From positions 124,001-188,000 of the forward strand of contig CAVYZK010000008.1 in NCBI GenBank assembly GCA_963772935.1: DNA of 64,000 nucleotides, read 5' to 3'. This document shows, piece after piece, positions 55,167 through 63,765 of the stretch (position 1 is its first letter; each line of letters begins with the position of its first letter). The position numbers were made by a program, and so were the translations under genes. Source of the stretch: JANNNF01 sp963772935. GTDB lineage: Bacteria > Pseudomonadota > Alphaproteobacteria > Rhodobacterales > Rhodobacteraceae. Under the pieces are notes generated by a model. It saw only the letters and a list, made by a program, of their open reading frames with translations, had not been told where the DNA came from and did not search any database.

Positions 55167-56018
55167 ATGGAATCCCGTATCCTGAAGCCAATCCTTGCCG
55201 TCTATCTGGGCGCGTTCATCCTGTTCCTGTATGGGCCGTTCGTGGTGCTGACGATCATCTCGTTCCAGCAGGGCCCCGAGGGTGGACCGCAGTTCCCGAT
55301 CATCGAATGGTCAACCTACTGGTATCAGCACATCTTCGGGCTGACCCCACCGTCGCGCATCGCCCCCCTGCCGTTTGGCGAGGCGCTGGTGCGGTCGCTG
55401 ATCCTCGCGTTCATGACCATGGTCACCTCGACCGTGCTGGGCGTGATGGCGGCGCAAGCCTTCCGCAAGCGGTTTGCCGGGGCGGGCGTGGTGTTTTACC
55501 TGATCGTGCTGGGCATGATGGTGCCGGGCGTTCTGACCGGGCTTGGCACGTCGCTGCTGGCCAACAACGTGATCGGGATGGAACGGCACTGGTACACCAC
55601 CGCGTTTTTCACCCATGTCGCCTACACCTTTCCCTTCGCGTTTCTGGTGATGCTGGCGATCCTGAACCGCTTTGATGCGTCGGTCGAGGAAGCCGCATGG
55701 TCGCTTGGCGTCAGCCCGTGGAAGACGTTCCGCAAGGTCACCTTTCCGCTGATCTTTCCGGGCGTGCTGTCGGCGATGCTGTTTGCCTTCACGCTCAGCT
55801 TTGACGAATTCCCACGGACGCTGTTTGCCTCGGGGCGCGACCAGACCTTGCCGCTGGCGATCTACGGCACGTTTTCGGTGGAAATTCACCCCAACATCTT
55901 TGCCTTCGGGGTGCTGACCACGCTGTTTTCCTTTGCGCTGCTGTCGGTCTACGCGATTCTGATGGGCCTCAGCGTGCGGCGGGCACGGAAAATGGCGATG
56001 CAGGAGGATGTGGCATGA
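55167..56018 (+). CDS. ABC transporter permease, PotC-like
   Basis: This 283-residue second permease has its EAA loop at EEAAWSLGVSPWKTFRKVTF and six helices. It begins one base after the PotB-like stop. Its stop overlaps the SDR start (ATGA). The pair fits a heterodimeric transmembrane part. Confidence 0.92.
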   Translation: MESRILKPILAVYLGAFILFLYGPFVVLTIISFQQGPEGGPQFPIIEWSTYWYQHIFGLTPPSRIAPLPFGEALVRSLILAFMTMVTSTVLGVMAAQAFRKRFAGAGVVFYLIVLGMMVPGVLTGLGTSLLANNVIGMERHWYTTAFFTHVAYTFPFAFLVMLAILNRFDASVEEAAWSLGVSPWKTFRKVTFPLIFPGVLSAMLFAFTLSFDEFPRTLFASGRDQTLPLAIYGTFSVEIHPNIFAFGVLTTLFSFALLSVYAILMGLSVRRARKMAMQEDVA

Positions 56019-56734
56019 ACACTGCCCTTATCACAGGCGCAGGGTCGGGCATCGGGCGGGCCATTGCGCTCCAACTGGCTGGCGAAGGTTACCGCGTGGT
56101 GGCCAACGATTTCCGGCTGGAGGCGGCGCAGGCCGTGGCTGACGCCATCGGCGGGGCTGCGATTGCAGTGGGCGGCGATGTGTCGGTTGAGGCAGACGTG
56201 GCCGCGATGGTTGCCGCTGCCAACGCCTTCGGGCCGGTGACGCATCTGGTGAACAACGCAGGCCATGTGCATCAGGGCCGGTTCACCGACCTGACCCCTG
56301 CCGATTTTGACCGCATGATCGCGGTGCATCTGCGCGGCACCTTCCTGTGCATCCATGCCGTGCTGCCCGGCATGGTGGCGCGCGGGGCCGGGGTGATCGT
56401 CAACGTGGCCTCGCAACTGGGGCAGATCGGCGGGATCGAGCTGGTGCATTATTCCGCCGCCAAGGCCGGCATCATCGGGCTGACCAAGGCGCTGGCGCGC
56501 GAAGTGTCGGCGCAGGGCATCCGCGTGAATGCCGTGGCACCCGGGCCGATCAACACGCCACTGGTGCGGGCGCTGTCTGCCGATTGGCAGGCCGCCAAGG
56601 CGGCTGAGTTGCCCCTTGGCCGCTTTGGCGAGCCAGAGGAAGTGGCGGCAACCGTGGCCTTCCTGTGCTCGCCCGCCGCGTCGTTGTTTGTGGGCCAGAC
56701 CCTCGGGCCAAATTCCGGAGATGTGATGCTATGA
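56015..56734 (+). CDS. SDR-family NAD(P)-dependent oxidoreductase 1
   Basis: This is a 239-residue classical short-chain dehydrogenase: TGAGSGIGRAIA cofactor loop, LVNNAGHVHQG, catalytic YSAAKAG, and APGPINTPLVRA. It probably oxidises an alcohol or amino-alcohol derived from the imported compound. It overlaps both neighbours (ATGA). Confidence 0.9.
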   Translation: MNTALITGAGSGIGRAIALQLAGEGYRVVANDFRLEAAQAVADAIGGAAIAVGGDVSVEADVAAMVAAANAFGPVTHLVNNAGHVHQGRFTDLTPADFDRMIAVHLRGTFLCIHAVLPGMVARGAGVIVNVASQLGQIGGIELVHYSAAKAGIIGLTKALAREVSAQGIRVNAVAPGPINTPLVRALSADWQAAKAAELPLGRFGEPEEVAATVAFLCSPAASLFVGQTLGPNSGDVML

Positions 56735-57483
56735 AGCAGGTCGTTCTGATCACCGGCGCGGGCATCGGCATTGGCCGGGCCTGTGCGCATGTCTTTGCCA
56801 AGGCAGGGTTCCATGTGGTGGTGACCGATGTGCTGGCCGACGCCGGGCACAGCGTGGTGGCCGAGATTGCGGCTGCGGGCGGCACTGCCGAATTCCAAGC
56901 CTTGGATGTGCGGTCAACCGACGCTGCCGATGCCGTGGTGGCGGCGGTCGAGGCGCAGCATGGCCGGATTGACGTGATCGTGGCCAATGCCGGTATCGCG
57001 CACCGGGTGCCGCTGGATCAGTTGACCGATGCCAAGTGGGATCACACGCTGGACATCGACCTGAAGGGCATTTTCCGCGTCATCCGCCCTGCCCTGCCGG
57101 GCATGAAGGCGCGCAAATCCGGTGCGATCATCGCCATGTCGTCGATCATGGGCGTGGCTTATGGCTGGGACGAGCATGTGCATTATTCCGCGGCCAAGGC
57201 CGGTGTGGTGGGCCTTGTGCGCGGTCTGGGCGTGGAACTGGCGCGCGACGGCATCCGGGTGAACGGCATCGCCCCCGGCTACATCCGCACGGCGCAGCTT
57301 TTGTCGAAAGAACATTCGCTGGGGCCTGAGGCGGACAAGGCAGGCGAATTCATTCCCATGGGGCGGATCGGCGAGCCGGATGAGATCGCGGATGTGGCCC
57401 TGTTTTTGGCATCCCACGCAGCCCGTTACATGACGGGTCAGGTGGTTGTGGTGGACGGCGGGCTGCTGGTCGGGCGCTATTGA
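56731..57483 (+). CDS. SDR-family NAD(P)-dependent oxidoreductase 2
   Basis: This is a 250-residue classical SDR: TGAGIGIGRACAHV, VANAGIAHR, catalytic YSAAKAGVVG, APGYIRTAQLL, and MTGQVVVVDGGLLVGRY at the end. It overlaps the first SDR by four bases. The two SDRs differ in sequence, so they probably catalyse different steps. Confidence 0.9.
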   Translation: MKQVVLITGAGIGIGRACAHVFAKAGFHVVVTDVLADAGHSVVAEIAAAGGTAEFQALDVRSTDAADAVVAAVEAQHGRIDVIVANAGIAHRVPLDQLTDAKWDHTLDIDLKGIFRVIRPALPGMKARKSGAIIAMSSIMGVAYGWDEHVHYSAAKAGVVGLVRGLGVELARDGIRVNGIAPGYIRTAQLLSKEHSLGPEADKAGEFIPMGRIGEPDEIADVALFLASHAARYMTGQVVVVDGGLLVGRY

Positions 57484-57529
57484 CCGGTGCGGCAGATAAA
57501 AACGTAAAAACAACAAGTTGGAGGTCTGA

Positions 57530-58759
57530 ATGATGAAAGACGATACTCTCTCGCGGCGCGGTTTCCTTCAGGGAACTGCGGGAACCATGGCGCTTGCCGC
57601 CGCCGGGGGCATGCCGTTCCTGGGCGCGCAGGCGGCGTTCGCGCAGGATCTGGCCAGCCAGGAACTGCGCACGGTCGGCCTGTCGGTGACGGTGCAGGAA
57701 CGCATCCTGAACGAATTCAAGGCGGCCTCGGGCGTCAAGGCCGTGTCGGGCAAGGCGGATATTTTCCCCAACACCCAGACCGAACTTCTGTCAGGCTCCA
57801 CCGCCTATGACTGCTGGGAAATCATCGGCGAGCGTCTGCCGTCCATCGTGCAGACCGATCTGGTTGCCCCGATCCCTGCGGCATCCTTGAAAAACTGGAC
57901 CGGCATTGCCGACAGCTTTACCAAGGCGTCGGACAAGTGGGAACTGCGCGCACAGATCGTGGGCCAGATCTGGAAAGACGAATCCCAGACCGAGCTGCTG
58001 ATGGTGCCGACCGTCTACAACTTCGATTCCATCGGGTATCGCCCCGATCTGGTCGATGCCGAAGAAGCATCAAACTGGTCGGCGCTGTTTGACCCCAAGT
58101 TCAAGGGCAAGACCGGCCTGAACGTCGATCCGCTGATCGCCTTTGGTCAGGCCGTGATGGCGATGAACGAGCTGGGCCTGCTGGAGGTCGCAAACCCCGG
58201 CAACCCGGACGCCGCTGCCATCGAGGAAGCCGCCAAGTTCCTGATCGCCAAGAAAAAGGAAGGCCAGTTCCGCGCGCTTTGGGGCGATTTCGGCGAATTG
58301 GTCAACCTGCTGGCCTCGGGCGAGATGATCATCGCCGACGCCTGGCAGCCTGCCGTGATGGCGGTCAAGGCGCAGGGCGTGCAGTGCTCCTACGCCACCA
58401 TGAAGGCTGGCTATCGTGGCTGGGCCATCGGGGTGTCGGGTCTGAAATCCTCGCCCAACATGGGGGCTGTCACGGCCTATGCCGACTACTGGCTGTCGGG
58501 TGGCCCGGCGGTCGCCGTGTCGGAACAGGGCTATTATTCGCCCAACGACAAGGTCAAGGCGGTGATGGCGCCCGAGAAATACGCCTTCTGGTATGAAGGC
58601 GCGCCATGGGTCGGCCCCGAGGATCGCGGCATCAAGGAAGGCGACCTGCGCGACGGCGGCTCGCTCGCGACCCGCGCCGCCAATGTGGCCTACTGGCACC
58701 AGTGGCCGGATGAGTACGACCTGCTGATCAGCAAGTGGGACGAATTCCTGTCGGCCTGA
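57530..58759 (+). CDS. Tat-exported polyamine-type ABC substrate-binding protein
   Basis: This is a 409-residue precursor. The N-terminus LSRRGFLQGTAGTMALAAAG is a twin-arginine signal ending AFAQ. The fold is PotD/family-1 binding protein, with the PTVYNFDSIGYRP and GYYSPNDKVKAV motifs shared with the cytoplasmic paralogue at 50710. It is the periplasmic receptor for the two permeases upstream. ATGs at 57530 and 57533 are both usable after GGAGGTCTG. A strong stem-loop follows. Confidence 0.92.
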   Translation: MMKDDTLSRRGFLQGTAGTMALAAAGGMPFLGAQAAFAQDLASQELRTVGLSVTVQERILNEFKAASGVKAVSGKADIFPNTQTELLSGSTAYDCWEIIGERLPSIVQTDLVAPIPAASLKNWTGIADSFTKASDKWELRAQIVGQIWKDESQTELLMVPTVYNFDSIGYRPDLVDAEEASNWSALFDPKFKGKTGLNVDPLIAFGQAVMAMNELGLLEVANPGNPDAAAIEEAAKFLIAKKKEGQFRALWGDFGELVNLLASGEMIIADAWQPAVMAVKAQGVQCSYATMKAGYRGWAIGVSGLKSSPNMGAVTAYADYWLSGGPAVAVSEQGYYSPNDKVKAVMAPEKYAFWYEGAPWVGPEDRGIKEGDLRDGGSLATRAANVAYWHQWPDEYDLLISKWDEFLSA

Positions 58760-58784
58760 CCCAACGCCGCGTGATCCGGTAACG

Positions 58785-58817
58785 GGTCTGGCCGGGGAGC
58801 ATTGCCCCGGCCAGACC
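58785..58817 (+). terminator. Stem-loop between binding-protein and second ATPase genes
   Basis: 13 perfect pairs (58785-58797 with 58805-58817) close a seven-base loop. No T-run follows, so it probably acts as an mRNA 3' stabiliser or partial attenuator, giving more binding protein than downstream product. Confidence 0.65.
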
Positions 58818-58842
58818 AGCCGCAAGAATTAGGAATGTGCCT

Positions 58843-59946
58843 GTGACTTACGACCTGCAACTGTCCCACATCGGCAAGGTTTATGACAACGGCACCCCGG
58901 CTGTCATCGACTTCAATCTGGATGTCATGAAGGGCGAGTTCATCGCGTTTCTGGGTCCATCCGGCTGCGGCAAGACCACGACGCTGCGGATGATCGCGGG
59001 GTTCGAGTCGATCACCTCGGGCGATCTTTTGATCCGGGGCAAACGCATCAACGACCTGCTGCCGGAACAGCGCCCCACCTCGATGATCTTTCAGAACTAC
59101 GCGCTGTTCCCGCATATGTCGGTGCGCCAGAACGTGCGCTTCGGGCTGGAGGTCAAGGCGATGCCTGCCGCCGAGGCCGACCGCAAGGTGGACCGCATTC
59201 TGGAAAAGCTGGGCCTGTCTGCCGTGGCCAATGTGCGCCCGAACAACCTGTCAGGCGGCCAGCGCCAGCGCATCGCGCTTGCCCGGTCCTTGGTGGTGGA
59301 ACCTGATATTCTGCTGCTGGATGAACCGCTTGGCGCGCTGGACGCGAACCTGCGCAAGAGCATCCAGAACGAATTGAAACTATTGCAGCGCGATCTGGGC
59401 ATCACCTTTGTCTTCGTGACCCATGCCCAGTCCGAGGCACTTGCCCTGTCTGACCGCATCGTGGTGATGAACGCGGGCCGGATTGAGCAGGTCAGCCCGC
59501 CGCGAGAGCTGTATACCCGCCCGCAAAGCATTTTCACCGCCCGTTTCATCGGGGCCAACACGCTGATCCCGGGCACTGTGCAGGCGGTGAATGCGGATAC
59601 GCTGGTGATGGACACGGCCTTTGGTCCGTTGACCGGCGAGCGTCCGGCCAGCGCGGTTGCAGTGGGCAGCAAAGCATCCATCGTTCTGCCCGCCGAGGCT
59701 GTGGACATTGTGCCCGGCACCACACCCGAGGCAGAGGCCCGTGCGACCTATGGCACCAATCTGATCGCCTGCCAGATCACCCGGATGCAGTTGATCGGCC
59801 ATATCCTGCAGATGGCGGTCAAGCTGCCGAATGGCGAGACGTTCAGCATCGAAGGCCATGCCGACAAATACCGCGGCATGTTGCAGGCGGGCGACGCGGC
59901 CTATGTCGCGTGGTTGCCCGCCCGGTCTACCGTCATCATCGAATAG
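58843..59946 (+). CDS. ABC transporter ATPase 2, PotA-like, with intact switch histidine
   Basis: The product is about 367 residues: Walker A GPSGCGKTT, Q-loop FQNYALFPHM, signature SGGQRQR, Walker B ILLLDEP, and H-loop VTHAQSEALAL with the histidine present. A TOBE-like C-terminus follows. GTG starts lie at 58837 and 58843; AGGAA at 58830-58834 favours 58843. It is the second ATPase for one pair of permeases, so a heterodimeric motor is plausible. Confidence 0.88.
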   Translation: MTYDLQLSHIGKVYDNGTPAVIDFNLDVMKGEFIAFLGPSGCGKTTTLRMIAGFESITSGDLLIRGKRINDLLPEQRPTSMIFQNYALFPHMSVRQNVRFGLEVKAMPAAEADRKVDRILEKLGLSAVANVRPNNLSGGQRQRIALARSLVVEPDILLLDEPLGALDANLRKSIQNELKLLQRDLGITFVFVTHAQSEALALSDRIVVMNAGRIEQVSPPRELYTRPQSIFTARFIGANTLIPGTVQAVNADTLVMDTAFGPLTGERPASAVAVGSKASIVLPAEAVDIVPGTTPEAEARATYGTNLIACQITRMQLIGHILQMAVKLPNGETFSIEGHADKYRGMLQAGDAAYVAWLPARSTVIIE

Positions 59947-59958
59947 GGGGCGGAGGCG

Positions 59959-61304
59959 ATGCGCATCACCACAGCCGCCAGTCTGGCCCGCGACCTGACC
60001 GCCGGGCGGCTTGACCCCTGCGATCTGGTGGATGCCGTGTTCGCGCGGATGGATGCCGTGGGTGATCCGGCGATCTTCACCCAGACCCTGCGCCCGCGCG
60101 CCATGGCCGAGGCCCGTGCGTCGCGAGAACGGTTGCGCGCCGGGTTGCCCGCCAGCCTGCTGGACGGGGTGCCAGTGGCGTGGAAAGACCTGTTCGATCT
60201 GAAGGGCCGCGTCACCACGGCGGGGTCGGTTGTGCTGTCGGATGCGCCAGCGGCGACGCAGGACGCGGCTTTGGTTGCGTCGGGCGCGCGGGCGGGGCTG
60301 ATCAGCGTCGGCTGCCTGAACATGACCGAGTTTGCCTATTCCGGTATCGGGCTGAACCCGCATTTCGGCACCCCCGCCAATCCGCATGGTACGGCGCGCG
60401 CGCCGGGGGGGTCGTCGTCGGCCTGCGGCGTGGTGGTGGCGCAGGACATTGTGCCGCTGGCGATTGGCACCGATACCGGCGGGTCGGTGCGGATTCCGGC
60501 CTCGTTCAACGGGGTGGTCGGCTATAAAACCTCGACCGGGCATTACCCGATGGCGGGGGTGTTCCCGCTGTCGCGCAGCCTGGATACGCTTGGCCCGCTG
60601 GCGCATAGCGTCGAGGACTGCGTGCTGGTCGATGCCGTGCTGCGTGGGCAGGCTGCCCCTGTGGCACATGCAACAGCGGTAGCCACGCTGGATTTCGTGA
60701 TCCCCGATGCCGTGATGATGGACGGCCTGCAACCCGCCGTCGCCGCCAATTTTGCGGCCAGCGTTGCACGGCTGGAACAGGCTGGTGCGCGGGTGCGAAG
60801 GGTGGCCCTGCCCGAGTTGACCGAAGCGCAGGCCCTGATCAGCCGTCGGGGCATTCTGGCGGCCGTCGAGGCGCTGGCGCTGCATTGGGACCGGGTGCAT
60901 GGCCCCGATGCCGCCCGCATGGATGCGCGGGTGGTGCGGCGGATCATGGGAGGGGCCACGCCTTCGGCGGTGGACCTCTCGATCCTTCTGCATGAGCGCG
61001 CGCGGCTGATCGCGAGGTGGCGGAACAGTTGGGCCATGCCTTCCTTCTGTGCCCCACCACCCCCACCGTTGCGATGCCAACCGCCCCGCTGGAGGCGGAT
61101 GTGGAGCTGTTCTTTGCCCAGAATGCCCTGACCCTGCGCAATACCTCGGTCGGCAATTTTCTGGACTGGTGTGGGCTGTCGATCCCGAACGGGGTGGATG
61201 CTGACGGCATGCCCACCGGGCTGATGATCAACGCAAGCCATGGCCGCGATACGGCCCTGCTGTCCGCAGGGCTGGCTGTCGAGACGATTATCCGGGGGGA
61301 ATGA
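59959..61304 (+). CDS. Amidase-signature family enzyme (one frameshift near 61012)
   Basis: This is a Ser-Ser-Lys amidase: catalytic Lys in VAWKDLFDLKG, cis-Ser in APGGSSSACG, nucleophile Ser in GTDTGGSVRIPAS. It would hydrolyse an amide, for example the half-amide produced by the neighbouring imide hydrolase, to acid and ammonia. A -1 shift near 61012 (one G lost in ATCGCGAGG) divides the frame; correction joins RARLIA to EVAEQLGHAFLLC and gives about 448 residues. It overlaps the next gene (ATGA). Confidence 0.9.
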
Positions 61305-61306
61305 CC

Positions 61307-62515
61307 ATGTCCGAGGCTTATCCGACGCTGTTTTCACCCATCAAGCTGGGCCCGCTGACCCTGCGCAACCGCATCGCCATGGCCCCGCTGACCCGCCAGA
61401 TGGCCGAGGCGGACGGCACGCCTACAGCCGAGATGGCCGCCTATTACGCCCGCCGCGCGCGGGGCGGGCTGGGGCTGATCATCACCGAAGGGACGTATGA
61501 GCAGGATGCGTTTCAGTCGAAGGCCTATCTGTCGCAGCCCGGCATCGCCAATGACGCCCATGTGGCGGGCTGGGCTAAGGTGTGCGACGCGGTTCATGCG
61601 CAGGATTGCAAGATCATCATCCAGTTGATGCACGGCGGCCGGGTGTCCGACCCCCGCGTGCTGAATGGCCAGCCGCCGGTCAGTGCGTCTGCGACGCACA
61701 GCGGCGGCTGGTCGCTTTACACTGACAATGATTATGAAAAGACCATCCGCAACATCGAAGGCGACTGGCCGCGCGTGACCTTTGGCCCGGCCCGCGCGCT
61801 GACGGTGGACGAATTGCACGCGGTGGCTGATGGCTTTGCCGATGGCGCGCGGCGCGCGGTGGCGGCGGGGGCTGACGGGGTCGAGGTGCACGGGGCCAAT
61901 GGCTATCTGCTGTGGCAGTTCATCAACCCGGCGACCAACCTGCGCACCGATGAGTTCGGCGGATCGCCGGAAAACAACATCCGCTTTGCCAAGCTGGTGG
62001 GCGACAAAATCCGGGCGGCCATCGGGCCGGAAAAGCTGATCACGCTGCGGCTCAGCCAGGACGGGGTGGATGATTTCGGCGGTGCATGGCCGGGAATTGG
62101 CTATGCCGAAGCCATTGGTGCGGCACTGAAAGACAGCGCGTTTGATGCGCTGCACTGGTCCAGCTTTGACTATCTGACCAACCGCCAGACCGACAGTGAC
62201 ACGCCCCTGCCCACGGTGATCCGCAGCGCGTCGGGCAAGCCGATGATCACCAACGGCGGCATCGCCGACGGCCCGATGGCCGAGGCGGCGCTGACATCGG
62301 GGGCCGCCGATGTGGTGGCGATTGGCCGCCCGATCTTTGCCCATCCCGACTGGCCCTACATCGTGCGGTCCGGCGTGCCCTATGACTGGCTGCCGTTCGA
62401 CCGCCGCTATGTGATCCGCCCGCCGCTGGATTACGCACTCGCCTATCCCATTGGCCCTGCAAGACCCGCATTGGCCCACGACAACCCCAGACAGCAATTA
62501 AACGGAGGACAGGAC
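61307..62515 (+). CDS. Old Yellow Enzyme-type NADH:flavin oxidoreductase
   Basis: This FMN barrel reductase begins LFSPIKLGPLTLRNRIAMAP, with IIIQLMHGGRVSD and the active-site stretch VEVHGANGYLLWQFINPATN (His-x-x-Asn). It reduces activated C=C bonds with NAD(P)H. There is no C-terminal Fe-S/FAD extension. Starts at 61301 and 61307 are possible; GGGGGA favours 61307. In this sequence the frame runs without a stop into the next gene's ATG at 62516. A TAA at 62499 in another frame suggests a lost native stop, so the natural end is uncertain. Confidence 0.85.
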
Positions 62516-63418
62516 ATGACCAAAAAGATCATCTGCGCGTTCGGCACCGACATCGACTCGGTGGCGGGCTGGATCGGTTCCTACGGCGGCGGCGACAGCC
62601 CGTCAGACATTCAGCGCGGCATCTTTGCGACCGAGGTCGGCATCCCCCGCCTGCTGCGGCTGTTCAAGAAATACGACCTCAAGACCACGTTCTTCATCCC
62701 CGGCCACAGCCTTGAGACCTTCCCCAAGGAAATGGACATGATCGTGAACGCGGGCCACGAGGTGGGCGCGCATGGCTATCTGCACGAAAACCCCATCGCG
62801 ATGACGCCGACGCAGGAAGAAGACGTGCTGGTGAAATCCATCGAACTGATCAAGGGCCTGACCGGGGCCGCCCCGCGCGGCTATGTGGCCCCGTGGTGGG
62901 AAATGTCGAATTCCACCGCCGCCCTGCTGAAGAAATACGACTTCAGCTATGACCACAGCCAAGGCTACCGCGACTTTCAGCCCTTCTATGCCCGGGTCGG
63001 CGATACGTGGAATGGCATCGACTATTCCAAATCGGCCAAGGACTGGATGCATCCGCTCAAGCATGGCAAGGAAATCGACCTCGTCGATATCGCGGCCAAC
63101 TGGTATGTCGATGACTTGCCGCCGATGATGTTCATGAAAAAGGCCCCCAACAGCCACGGCTTCGTCAACCCGCGTGATATCGAGGAGATGTGGCGTGACC
63201 AGTTCGACTGGGTGTACCGCGAGATGGACTATGCCGTGTTCGCCTTTACCATCCACCCCGATGTGGCGGGGCGCCCGCAGGTGCTGCTGATGCTGGAACG
63301 GCTGATCGAATACATCAGCGGGCATTCCGGCGTGGAGTGGATGCCGTTTGACGATCTGGCCACCGATTTCCGCAAGCGCTTCCCGTTTGAAGGGGCCGCC
63401 CGCCCTGAAGTGATCTGA
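62516..63418 (+). CDS. Polysaccharide-deacetylase-family cyclic-imide/allantoin-hydrolase-like enzyme
   Basis: This 300-residue NodB-fold metalloenzyme is of the PuuE/cyclic imide hydrolase branch: KKIICAFGTDIDSVAGWIGS, FFIPGHSLETFPKEMDMIV, AGHEVGAHGYLHENP (metal histidines HxxxH), GYVAPWWEMSNSTAALLKKY and VFAFTIHPDVAGRPQVLLM. These segments match cyclic imide hydrolases of pseudomonads as I recall them, rather than chitin deacetylases. It would open a cyclic imide to a half-amide. GGAGGACAGGAC precedes ATG 62516. A nine-bp hairpin (63428-63449) follows. Confidence 0.85.
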   Translation: MTKKIICAFGTDIDSVAGWIGSYGGGDSPSDIQRGIFATEVGIPRLLRLFKKYDLKTTFFIPGHSLETFPKEMDMIVNAGHEVGAHGYLHENPIAMTPTQEEDVLVKSIELIKGLTGAAPRGYVAPWWEMSNSTAALLKKYDFSYDHSQGYRDFQPFYARVGDTWNGIDYSKSAKDWMHPLKHGKEIDLVDIAANWYVDDLPPMMFMKKAPNSHGFVNPRDIEEMWRDQFDWVYREMDYAVFAFTIHPDVAGRPQVLLMLERLIEYISGHSGVEWMPFDDLATDFRKRFPFEGAARPEVI

Positions 63419-63427
63419 CGCGACCTA

Positions 63428-63449
63428 GGGTGCCGGCCAACCGGCACCC
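63428..63449 (+). terminator. Hairpin between imide-hydrolase and small Cys protein genes
   Basis: Nine perfect pairs (63428-63436 with 63441-63449) close a CCAA loop. A partial terminator or mRNA stabiliser is likely, because the downstream genes are co-directional and close. Confidence 0.55.
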
Positions 63450-63471
63450 AGCCTTGTTAGGGAAAACGCAC

Positions 63472-63765
63472 ATGTGCAACGCCTGTGGCAACCCCGCAGT
63501 CCCCGGCCACTGGACCGAAGCCGGGGCCAGTACCCCGTCTGACCGGCTGCGCGCGCGGTTCCGTCGGGCACAGATTTTGCAGGCCATACTGCCGTCTTAC
63601 GGTCTGACCGCGCATGATGGCGGAATGGTGGACGGCATCCAGCTTTCCACGCTCTCTGGCAACTCTGTCATGGTCAATGATCTTGCTGCCCTGTGGGTGG
63701 AGGCTGAACGTCTGGCGGGCAAGCCCATCGACCCGCTCGACCCACGCTTTTTGACCAATGGCTGA
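63472..63765 (+). CDS. Small N-terminally Cys-containing protein, partner of COG0523 GTPase
   Basis: The product has 97 residues and starts MCNACGNPAVPGHWTEAG, a CxxC that could bind zinc. The rest is helical (DRLRARFRRAQILQAILPSY) and ends PIDPLDPRFLTNG. I do not know a named family. Its stop overlaps the start of the COG0523 GTPase by eight bases, so the two are translated together and may act together in metal delivery. Confidence 0.7.
   Translation: MCNACGNPAVPGHWTEAGASTPSDRLRARFRRAQILQAILPSYGLTAHDGGMVDGIQLSTLSGNSVMVNDLAALWVEAERLAGKPIDPLDPRFLTNG

Noticed and set aside
59380..61080. 566-residue minus-strand frame
   Set aside because: It is antisense to the second ATPase and the amidase, both with full catalytic motifs.
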